From the NCBI RefSeq assembly GCF_024448335.1, contig NZ_JAMOHM010000002.1, positions 186,001-250,000 of the forward strand: a stretch of DNA of 64,000 nucleotides, written 5' to 3'. Position 1 is the stretch's first letter, and every line of letters begins with the position of its first letter. Of this stretch, positions 56,982-64,000 are shown in pieces. A model generated the notes under the pieces. It had not been told where the DNA came from, searched no databases, and saw only the letters and a program-made list of their open reading frames with translations. The translations under genes and the position numbers were made by a program. The DNA is from Stutzerimonas frequens. GTDB taxonomy: Bacteria; Pseudomonadota; Gammaproteobacteria; Pseudomonadales; Pseudomonadaceae.

Positions 56982-58637
56982 ATGGAACGCGAATACATGG
57001 AATTCGACGTTGTCATCGTCGGCGCCGGCCCTGCAGGCCTATCCGCAGCCTGCCGCCTGAAGCAAAAAGCCGCCGACGCTGGTCAGGAAATCAGTGTATG
57101 CGTCGTCGAGAAAGGCTCCGAAGTAGGTGCCCATATCCTCTCCGGCGCGGTCTTCGAACCTCGCGCGCTGAACGAACTGTTCCCCGATTGGAAAGAACTC
57201 GGCGCCCCGCTCAACACGCCGGTCAAGCGTGACGACATCTACCTGCTGAAGACCGCCGAAGCGGCCAGCAAGCTGCCCAATGCGCTGGTCCCCAAGACCA
57301 TGCACAACGAAGGCAATTACATCATCTCCCTGGGCAACCTGTGCCGCTGGCTCGCCCAGCAGGCCGAGAACCTGGGTGTCGAGATCTACCCGGGCTTCGC
57401 CGCTCAGGAAGCGCTGATCGACGAGAACGGCATTGTGCGCGGTATCGTCACCGGTGACCTGGGCGTCGACCGCGAAGGCAATCCCAAGGAAGGCATGTAC
57501 ACCCCAGGCATGGAGCTGCGCGCCAAGTACACGCTGTTCGCCGAGGGCTGCCGCGGTCATATCGGCAAGCAGCTGATCAACCGCTTCCAGCTCAACGCCA
57601 ACGTCGACCCACAGCACTACGCCATCGGCATCAAGGAACTCTGGGACATCGACCCGGCCAAGCACGAGCAGGGTCTGGTGGTGCACACCGCGGGCTGGCC
57701 GCTGAACGACGATAACACCGGCGGCTCCTTCCTTTATCACCTGGAAAACAACCAGGTGGTCGTCGGCCTGATCGTCGACCTGTCGTACAGCAACCCGTAT
57801 CTGTCGCCGTTCGACGAATTCCAGCGCTACAAGCACCATCCGGTGATCAAGCAGTACCTGGAAGGCGGCAAGCGCGTTTCCTATGGCGCACGTGCGATCG
57901 CCAAGGGCGGCATCAACTGCCTGCCGAAAATGGTATTCAACGGCGGTGCACTGATCGGCTGCGACGCCGGCACCCTGAACTTCGCCAAGATCAAGGGCAG
58001 CCACACGGCGATGAAGTCCGGCATGCTGGCTGCCGAAGCCGCTGCGGACGCACTGCTGGCCGGACGCGAAGGTGGCGACGAACTGACCGCGTACGAAGAG
58101 GGCTTCAAGTCCAGCTGGCTGTACGATGAGCTGTACAAGAGCCGCAACTTCGGCGCTGCCATTCACAAGTGGGGCGCAATCAAGGGTGGCGCCTTCAACT
58201 TCATCGATCAGAACATTTTCGGTGGCAAGATCCCCTTCACCTTGCACGACACCAAGCCGGACTACGCCTGCCTCAAGACGGCTGCAGAGTCGAAGAAAAT
58301 CGACTATCCCAAGCCGGACGGCAAGCTGAGCTTCGACAAGCTCTCCTCGGTATTCCTCTCCAACACCAACCACGAGGAAGAGCAGCCGGTTCACCTGAAG
58401 CTGGCCGACCCGAGCATTCCGATCGAGAAGAACCTGCCGATGTACGACGAGCCGGCACAGCGTTACTGCCCGGCCGGCGTCTACGAAGTGGTCAGCAACG
58501 ACGATGGCAGCAAGCGCTTCCAGATCAATGCGCAGAACTGCGTGCACTGCAAGACCTGCGACATCAAGGACCCGGCGCAGAACATCACCTGGGTGGCGCC
58601 GGAAGGTACCGGCGGGCCGAACTACCCCAACATGTAA
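56982..58637 (+). CDS. Electron transfer flavoprotein-ubiquinone oxidoreductase
   Basis: 551 aa: FAD-binding VVIVGAGPAGLSAACRL, a ubiquinone domain, and a C-terminal 4Fe-4S cluster motif with CVHCKTCDIKDPAQ plus the upstream YCPAG Cys. It passes electrons from EtfAB to the quinone pool. AGGAG precedes ATG 56982; a second ATG five codons later gives MEFDVV. Confidence 0.96.
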   Translation: MEREYMEFDVVIVGAGPAGLSAACRLKQKAADAGQEISVCVVEKGSEVGAHILSGAVFEPRALNELFPDWKELGAPLNTPVKRDDIYLLKTAEAASKLPNALVPKTMHNEGNYIISLGNLCRWLAQQAENLGVEIYPGFAAQEALIDENGIVRGIVTGDLGVDREGNPKEGMYTPGMELRAKYTLFAEGCRGHIGKQLINRFQLNANVDPQHYAIGIKELWDIDPAKHEQGLVVHTAGWPLNDDNTGGSFLYHLENNQVVVGLIVDLSYSNPYLSPFDEFQRYKHHPVIKQYLEGGKRVSYGARAIAKGGINCLPKMVFNGGALIGCDAGTLNFAKIKGSHTAMKSGMLAAEAAADALLAGREGGDELTAYEEGFKSSWLYDELYKSRNFGAAIHKWGAIKGGAFNFIDQNIFGGKIPFTLHDTKPDYACLKTAAESKKIDYPKPDGKLSFDKLSSVFLSNTNHEEEQPVHLKLADPSIPIEKNLPMYDEPAQRYCPAGVYEVVSNDDGSKRFQINAQNCVHCKTCDIKDPAQNITWVAPEGTGGPNYPNM

Positions 58638-58643
58638 GCAACG

Positions 58644-58670
58644 AAAAAGGCTCCCTCGGGAGCCTTTTTT
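58644..58670. terminator. Terminator after the ETF-QO gene
   Basis: AAAAAGGCTCCC (58644-58655) pairs with GGGAGCC followed by T6 (58658-58670). The reverse strand also has a T5 run, so it can serve the convergent DUF1285 gene. Confidence 0.9.
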
Positions 58671-58701
58671 TATCGGTGCTGACAGTGAAATACAGCGATC
58701 A

Positions 58702-59268
58702 CTATTCGGCACGGCCGATGGGAAAGAACACGCCGCCGCTCCATACGCCGAGCCAGCTCTCACCCTCCACATCACCGGGCACAGCCAGGTCCACCAATTG
58801 ATAGAAGACGTTGCGATGAATCAGCGCCTCGAGATTGGCGCGCACATGAATGTACGGCGACGGCTCTTGGGTTTGCGGATCGAGGCTGACGCGCAGCGGG
58901 TGCTCCTGGCCGGCCTCCACCACATCGTCGACGTTGGTGACGAAACGGAGCAGCTGCGCTTCGCCCTCCCCACTCACGTCCAGCCGCACCGCGACGAAGG
59001 GCGCATCCTCGACCTGGATGCCGACCTTTTCCACCGGCGTGACCAAGAAGTAATCGTCGCCGTCGCGTCGAATCACCGTGGAGAACAGACGAACCATCGC
59101 CGGCCGCCCGATCGGCGTGCCCTGGTAAAACCAGGTACCGTCACGCGCGATACGCATGTCGAGATCGCCGCAGAACGGTGGATTCCACAAATGCACCGGC
59201 GGCAGCCCCTTCTTCTCGTTGGCCGAGAGCTGAGCCAGCAAGTCGCCCGCCTTGCCTGTATCGTTCAT
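58702..59268 (-). CDS. DUF1285 protein
   Basis: 188 aa, cytoplasmic, beta-rich, with [17 protein letters not shown]-like block (seen as [17 protein letters not shown]) and [20 protein letters not shown]. It is encoded beside the etf locus in other pseudomonads. No function is assigned. Starts at ATG 59268. Confidence 0.85.
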   Translation of the reverse strand: MNDTGKAGDLLAQLSANEKKGLPPVHLWNPPFCGDLDMRIARDGTWFYQGTPIGRPAMVRLFSTVIRRDGDDYFLVTPVEKVGIQVEDAPFVAVRLDVSGEGEAQLLRFVTNVDDVVEAGQEHPLRVSLDPQTQEPSPYIHVRANLEALIHRNVFYQLVDLAVPGDVEGESWLGVWSGGVFFPIGRAE

Positions 59269-59318
59269 CCAGATCTCCTCGCTTCGCAGCTATGTCCGCT
59301 TCGATACTGCCACATCGC

Positions 59319-59930
59319 TCAGCGTGACAGGCCCAGCAACCGACGAGCATAGTCCTCAAGCGGCGGCCGCAGAAGATGCTCGGGCCGGGCGTCATAGATC
59401 CCTAGCAGTCCTCCGCGGCTGCGAATACGCGCGGTGTCGACCAAATAGCGGGTCCCCGTCTCGATCAGCATCAGTTGCACCACGCCGGAGTCCACGCCGA
59501 GTCGATCCAGCGCGCGCTGCTCATTCAGTTCGTCGAAGCTACCGATACGATCATCTGCGGCCGCATAGCGCAGATAGAGAAGGTAATGGGCGCCGACCGC
59601 CGAGGCCTGTGCCATGGCTTCCTCCAATCCGGCCGGCTCGCGAGCACGGCGTACCAGCGGGAAGTATTCGACGAAACCGTTGAAGGCTTCCTCCGCCACC
59701 ACATTCGGCCGTGGATAGACATCACCCGACGGGACGAAATGGCCCTGCGCGATATAGATGAAGGAATCCGGTTGCAGACGCCATGAGCTGGAGCGACGCG
59801 TGTCGCTGTGGTCAAGAACGCCAGCGTCACGAAGGTGATAGCGGGTACCCTCGGCCATATCACTGACCTTCATGCAGCCAGCCAGGACAAGCAGCGCCAG
59901 CAAACCTGGCACGCCTAACAGGAAACGCAT
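59319..59930 (-). CDS. DUF4823 lipoprotein
   Basis: 203 aa from ATG 59930. Signal MRFLLGVPGLLALLVLAGC with lipobox LAGC, then a mixed fold with PRPNVVAEEAFNGFVEYFPLV. A longer in-frame reading upstream is not needed. Follows the radical SAM gene on the same strand. Function unknown. Confidence 0.8.
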   Translation of the reverse strand: MRFLLGVPGLLALLVLAGCMKVSDMAEGTRYHLRDAGVLDHSDTRRSSSWRLQPDSFIYIAQGHFVPSGDVYPRPNVVAEEAFNGFVEYFPLVRRAREPAGLEEAMAQASAVGAHYLLYLRYAAADDRIGSFDELNEQRALDRLGVDSGVVQLMLIETGTRYLVDTARIRSRGGLLGIYDARPEHLLRPPLEDYARRLLGLSR

Positions 59931-60041
59931 GGACTCATCCTCCAGGAGGCCGGCGACGGAAAACCGGCAATCGCACCGGCAATGCAGCATCCACGCCATA
60001 TTGCCTCTTCGGCAGTTCACGGCGACCATGCGCATCTGCGG

Positions 60042-60938
60042 TCATAGTCCGCGCTGCCACTCCTGGCGCAAAGGCGCGTTGCGGGGGTCGTCGATCGCCT
60101 CGCGTAGCTGGCTCATCAGCCGCAGCTTGTCGGCACCCAGGGTGCCCTTGAGCACCAAGTAATTAGAGGCGTGATCGCTGCGGAAAACCGTGTCGCGCAA
60201 TTCGAGATCGCCCAGTAGCCACTCCAGTTCGACGAGCAGGCCAGTCAACGTCAGCGGCTCGAAGTTTTCGTATCCCTCGCGAAAGCGCGCATCGCCCTGC
60301 GGGAAGCTGACCACCAGGGTAGAAAGAAACTCTGGCTGCGCCGCATTCATCAGACGTGCGGAATTGCGTGCATGCTGCCGGCTCAGCGCCCTTCCACCGA
60401 GACCGTTGAGAATCATCACCGAACGGGCAATTCCCGCCTGGCCGAGCTTGGCCAGCGCACTCAGGGTCGAGTTGTAGGTTTCGCCCTTGTTGACCCGCGC
60501 CAGAACCTCGTCGTCGCCGGATTCGGCGCCGACGTAGGCCATGCCAAGCCCGGCGTCCGCCAGCTCGCGCAACTCCTCGACCGACTTCTTGCGCAGGTTT
60601 CTCGGCAGGCAGTAGCTGGAGACCCGCTGCACCTCCGGCAGGCACTGACGAATCTGCTCGAGGATCGTCAGCAGCCTTCGGGTCGGCAACACCAGCGCGT
60701 CGCCGTCGGCCAGAAATACCCGCTGAACGATCAGCTGTTCACCGCAGCGGCGGATCTCCTCGAGCACCTCGGCTTCATCGCGGGCGCGAAATTTCTTCTG
60801 CGGCGAGGTGTACATCTCGCAGAACGTGCAGGCGTTCCAGGAGCAGCCATTGGTCACCGGCAGGATCAGCGAGTGCGCCTCGCTGGGTGGTCGGAAAACC
60901 GGCTCGATGTAGCGGATGGGGAAATCGCGCATGCTCAT
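60042..60938 (-). CDS. Radical SAM protein
   Basis: 298 aa from ATG 60938 (a TTG at 60959 is an alternative). The iron-sulfur motif is CSWNACTFC (Cys32, Cys37, Cys40), spacing CX4CX2C in place of CX3CX2C. Conserved GGE-like and ESGDDEVLARVNKG segments follow, as in COG1032-type proteins. The substrate is unknown. It starts right after the TetR stop, so the two are probably co-transcribed. Confidence 0.82.
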   Translation of the reverse strand: MSMRDFPIRYIEPVFRPPSEAHSLILPVTNGCSWNACTFCEMYTSPQKKFRARDEAEVLEEIRRCGEQLIVQRVFLADGDALVLPTRRLLTILEQIRQCLPEVQRVSSYCLPRNLRKKSVEELRELADAGLGMAYVGAESGDDEVLARVNKGETYNSTLSALAKLGQAGIARSVMILNGLGGRALSRQHARNSARLMNAAQPEFLSTLVVSFPQGDARFREGYENFEPLTLTGLLVELEWLLGDLELRDTVFRSDHASNYLVLKGTLGADKLRLMSQLREAIDDPRNAPLRQEWQRGL

Positions 60939-60959
60939 CGGTTCTTGCCCGTCGCCCAA

Positions 60960-61580
60960 TCAATCGCGCTTGCGCTTGTTGCCCATGCGCACACCGATAT
61001 CCATCAGGAACTGGAAGAAGCCGTCCTGATCTTCCAGCACATTGCTCCAGAACGGCGAGTGGTACAGCGCCACGGCTCCGTGCACCAAGGCCCAGGCGGC
61101 GCAATAGTGGAAGTACGGCGGGACGTCTTCCAGCTTGCCCTCGGCGATGCGGCCCTTGATCAGCTGGGTCAGGTGTTCGAAGTTGGAGGCGCGGATGCTG
61201 TGCAACTGCTCGACCATCTCCGGCACCTGGTTGCCCTTGACCACTTTCTCCTCGAGGCGGTCGAACAGCCGATAACGTTGTGGATCGCGCATGCGAAACT
61301 CGAAGTAGGCGCGCGACAGCGCTTCCTTGTCGCGGTCCAGGTCAGGAGAGTGGAGGATCTGGTTCAGGTCGCGCTCGTAGTCGAGCATCAGGCGCAGGTA
61401 GATTTCGGCCTTGGACTTGAAATGCTTGTAGATCGTGCCTTTGCCGATGCCGACCGCATCGGCAATCATCTCAACCGTAACGCTGTCCTCTCCCTGATCG
61501 AGAAAAAGCTGCAACGCGGTATCGAGGATTTCCTGTTCGCGGCGACGAAATTCGCGGACCTTACGAGGTTCATTCTGCAT
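60960..61580 (-). CDS. TetR-family regulator
   Basis: 206 aa: N-terminal helix-turn-helix (SVTVEMIADAVGIGKGTIYKHFKSK) and a helical ligand domain. Its position, next to the radical SAM, DUF4823, DUF1285 and etf genes, is as remembered from P. aeruginosa. Targets are unknown; no operator could be assigned in the 76-bp upstream gap. Confidence 0.85.
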   Translation of the reverse strand: MQNEPRKVREFRRREQEILDTALQLFLDQGEDSVTVEMIADAVGIGKGTIYKHFKSKAEIYLRLMLDYERDLNQILHSPDLDRDKEALSRAYFEFRMRDPQRYRLFDRLEEKVVKGNQVPEMVEQLHSIRASNFEHLTQLIKGRIAEGKLEDVPPYFHYCAAWALVHGAVALYHSPFWSNVLEDQDGFFQFLMDIGVRMGNKRKRD

Positions 61581-61656
61581 AGGAAGGCTGCTTTGAGGTG
61601 AAAAACGAGGCAGCCATTATGCCTAACCGGTCATCAAATGCACGGGGCATCCAGCG

Positions 61657-62790
61657 ATGATTCACATAAATGACGAATTTCCACAAATAGTCGATTTGCG
61701 ATATCTGAACCATGCTGCCGTCGCACCGTGGCCCCGTCGAGCTGCCCGAGCCGTCAGCGCCTTCGCCGAGCAGAACGCCACTCTCGGTGCACGGGACTAT
61801 CCGCAATGGCTTACGGTGGAGCGCAGCCTGCGTCAGCGCCTCAAGCGCCTGCTCAACGCGCCGAGCAGTGGCGACGTAGCACTGGTCAAGAACACTTCCG
61901 AAGCGCTGTCGTTCGTCGCCTTCGGCCTGGACTGGAAACGCGGCGATCGCATCGTCATCAGCGATGAGGAGTTCCCGTCCAACCGTGTCGTCTGGGAGGC
62001 GCTGCGCCCACTCGGTGTGGAAGTCGTCCAGGTCAGCCTGAAGGGCGACGATCCGGAAGGCGACCTGTTGGCGGCCTGCGGACCACGGGTGCGGCTCATG
62101 GCAATCAGCGCCGTGCAGTACGCCAGTGGTCTGCGCCTGGATCTTGCGCGCTTGGGCGAAGGCTGCGAGCAACGTGATGTGCTGCTGTGCATCGATGCGA
62201 TCCAGCAGCTCGGCGCCCTGCCCTTCGACGTTCAGCACAATCGCTGCGCCTTCGCCATGGCCGACGGCCATAAATGGATGCTCGGTCCGGAAGGACTGGG
62301 TGTCTTCTATTGCCGCAGCGATCTGCGCGACCAGCTGAAACTGCACGAGTACGGTTGGCACATGCTGGAGCATACCGGCGATTACGATCGCACGGACTGG
62401 GAGCCGGCGCGCAGCGCGCGGCGCTTCGAATGCGGCAGTCCCAATCTGCTCGGCGCAATGGCCCTCGAGGCAAGCCTGTCGTTGCTGGAGGAGGTTGGCA
62501 TGGAGCGGGTCGCAGCCGAGCTCGATGAGCGAATCGAGTGGCTGTGTCGGGGGCTGGGCGATCTGGACGGCGTCGACATCCTGTCGCCGACAACGCCTGA
62601 CCGCCGGGCCGGTATCCTCACGTTCCGCCTGCAAGGCTGGGACAACGCGGCGCTATTCGAGCGGCTGAAGGCAGAGCAGGTCGTCTGCGCCCTACGCAGC
62701 GGCGGCATTCGCTTCTCGCCGCACTTTTACACACCGCAGCGCGTCATCGATGAAACCGTGGCACTCCTGCAGGAGCTGGCAAGGCACTGA
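61657..62790 (+). CDS. Class V aminotransferase / cysteine desulfurase-like PLP enzyme
   Basis: 377 aa. PLP lysine Lys206 in DGHKWMLGPEGLG, with NHAAVAPWP and NTSEAL typical of the class V fold. No free catalytic Cys loop of the IscS type was seen, so a sulfur role is not indicated. Divergent from the TetR gene. The substrate is unknown. Confidence 0.85.
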   Translation: MIHINDEFPQIVDLRYLNHAAVAPWPRRAARAVSAFAEQNATLGARDYPQWLTVERSLRQRLKRLLNAPSSGDVALVKNTSEALSFVAFGLDWKRGDRIVISDEEFPSNRVVWEALRPLGVEVVQVSLKGDDPEGDLLAACGPRVRLMAISAVQYASGLRLDLARLGEGCEQRDVLLCIDAIQQLGALPFDVQHNRCAFAMADGHKWMLGPEGLGVFYCRSDLRDQLKLHEYGWHMLEHTGDYDRTDWEPARSARRFECGSPNLLGAMALEASLSLLEEVGMERVAAELDERIEWLCRGLGDLDGVDILSPTTPDRRAGILTFRLQGWDNAALFERLKAEQVVCALRSGGIRFSPHFYTPQRVIDETVALLQELARH

Positions 62791-62960
62791 CGGCGATCAG
62801 TCAGCGAGACATGTATTCCAAAAGCGTTTAAAAAGCGCGGAAATCCGCCAGCAGATAACTAATGCAGCGTTAATACTTGAGTCACTGGCTAGGCAATCCC
62901 CCCACTGCCTGGCCAGATGAGGTCGCCTGGATTGCGATTTCATACTCCTAATGGTCTTGG

Positions 62961-62990
62961 CCCGGCTTCTCAGGAATCCGGGTTTTTTTT
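62961..62990 (+). terminator. Isolated intrinsic terminator, possible sRNA end
   Basis: CCCGG-C-TTC / GAA-T-CCGGG stem (62961-62982) followed by eight T. It is 170 bp past the aminotransferase stop and 20 bp before the convergent permease gene. The 62791-62960 stretch has no reading frame of note; a weak -10 TAATAC lies at 62871-62876. Confidence 0.6.
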
Positions 62991-63009
62991 GCGCCCCTGA
63001 AAGACCTCA

Positions 63010-64000
63010 TCATGCCGACGCATCGCGTAAATGCGCTCGCAATCGGAAACACAGCCAGAGGAAGCCAATCCAGAACGGGATGGCGAAAACCGACAGGCGA
63101 ATACCGGGAATCCACAACATGATCACCAGAATACCGCTGACAAAAGCCAGGCACAGGTAATTGCTAAATGGGAACCAGAACGCCTTGAAGCTCGGCACCA
63201 CGCCCTGGCGCTGCATTGCCCGCCGGAACTTCAGGTGGGCCAGGCTAATCATCGCCCAGTTGATCACCAGCGCGGCCACCACCAGTGACATCAACAGCTC
63301 CAGTGCGCCCCGTGGCAGCAGATAGTTCACCAGCACACAGAGCAGCGTCACCAGCGCCGAGACCGCAATGGCGAGCACCGGCACACCGCGAGCATTGACC
63401 TTCATCAGGCTGCGCGGCGCATCCCCCTGTTCGGCCAGGCCGTAAAGCATGCGGCTGTTGCAGTACACACCGCTGTTGTAGACCGACAGAGCGGCGGTGA
63501 GCACGACGAAATTGAGCAGGTGAGCTGCGGTTTCACTGCCGATCAGCGAGAAGATCTGCACGAAGGGGCTACCACTGTAGGGATCGCCCGCTGCCCCCAA
63601 TGTCTGCAGCAGCCCATCCCACGGATAGAGCGCAAGCAGCACGGTCAGTGCGCCGATATAGAAGATCAGGATGCGGTAGACGACCTGATTGATCGCCCTG
63701 GGAATCACCGTCTTCGGATCGGACGCCTCTGCCGCTGTGATGCCGACCAGCTCCAGGCCGCCGAAGGAGAACATGATGATCGCCAGCGCCAGCACCATGC
63801 CGCTGAAACCATTGGGGAAGAAGCCGCCATGGCTCCAGAGATTGCTGATGCTCGCCTGCTCGCCGCCCTGCCCGCTCACCAGCAGGAACAATCCGAGCAG
63901 GATCATGCCGATGATGGCGGCGACCTTGATGATGGCGAACCAGAACTCGGTTTCGCCGAAGGCCTTCACGTTGCTCAGGTTGATCAGATTGATCAGCACG
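63010..64000 (-). CDS. Amino-acid permease, AAT/AroP type (partial, N-terminus off the right edge)
   Basis: At least 329 residues with eight or more membrane helices. Conserved FSFGGLELVGITAAEASDPKTVIPRAINQV and VVLTAALSVYNSGVYCNSRMLYGLAEQG mark the APC superfamily AAT family. Members import aromatic or other amino acids with protons. The start codon is not in the window; the stop is at 63010. Confidence 0.88.
   Translation of the reverse strand, partial: VLINLINLSNVKAFGETEFWFAIIKVAAIIGMILLGLFLLVSGQGGEQASISNLWSHGGFFPNGFSGMVLALAIIMFSFGGLELVGITAAEASDPKTVIPRAINQVVYRILIFYIGALTVLLALYPWDGLLQTLGAAGDPYSGSPFVQIFSLIGSETAAHLLNFVVLTAALSVYNSGVYCNSRMLYGLAEQGDAPRSLMKVNARGVPVLAIAVSALVTLLCVLVNYLLPRGALELLMSLVVAALVINWAMISLAHLKFRRAMQRQGVVPSFKAFWFPFSNYLCLAFVSGILVIMLWIPGIRLSVFAIPFWIGFLWLCFRLRAHLRDASA

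Overview
The window is GC-rich, densely coding DNA from a Pseudomonas-type gammaproteobacterium. FleQ, FleN, FlhF, MotC/MotD, ParC/ParP, CheA, CheY and FliA all read as close relatives of the P. aeruginosa and P. putida proteins. The P. stutzeri group (Stutzerimonas) is a plausible home, but that is inference from remembered synteny. About 70% of the window is one flagellar/chemotaxis/cytochrome c maturation super-cluster read from the minus strand. No rRNA, tRNA, insertion sequence, phage or CRISPR array was seen.

Layout, right to left in the direction of transcription of the main block. fliE-F-G-H-I-J (43521-37789) build the MS ring, C ring and export ATPase. They are followed by hsbA-hsbR-hptB (37574-35197), a phosphorelay/partner-switch module. 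Then come fliK and fliL-M-N-O-P-Q-R-flhB (35024-28082), a plus-strand periplasmic Cu/Zn superoxide dismutase gene (27521-28042), and flhA-flhF-fleN-fliA (27321-22231). Next are cheY-Z-A-B, motC-motD, parC, parP, cheW and a DUF2802 gene (22156-13190), then a periplasmic rhodanese gene. A small plus-strand pair encodes a second FliK-like protein and an FlhB C-terminal-domain paralogue (10777-12635). ccmABCDEFGHI (10641-3684) is the complete System I cytochrome c maturation operon, with a lipoprotein gene at its end. Last are fliT, the master regulator fleQ, and fleS, which is cut by the left edge.

Right flank (43764-64000): a BenE-family transporter, an SDR/CurA oxidoreductase divergent pair, pyrF, a DUF2897-like peptide, a CHASE4-PAS-GGDEF-EAL protein and a MocR-type regulator. 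An OmpA/DUF4398 lipoprotein pair, a periplasmic solute-binding protein and the divergent etfBA / ETF-quinone oxidoreductase locus follow. The end holds DUF1285, DUF4823, radical SAM and TetR genes, a class V aminotransferase and a truncated amino-acid permease.

Regulatory reading: sigma54 -24/-12 elements lie just upstream of fleS, flhA, fliL, fliK and fliE. This fits FleQ/RpoN control of middle flagellar genes. Strong FliA (sigma28) elements precede fliT and parP. The etf promoter has near-consensus sigma70 boxes with an overlapping PsrA-like operator. The most unusual points are the position of fliT-fleQ-fleS after the ccm operon instead of before fliE, sodC placed antisense between flhB and flhA, three near-identical 46-residue repeats in CheA, a dyad-rich leader before hsbA, and an isolated intrinsic terminator that may end a small RNA near 62.9 kb. 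I found no clearly new multi-gene system.
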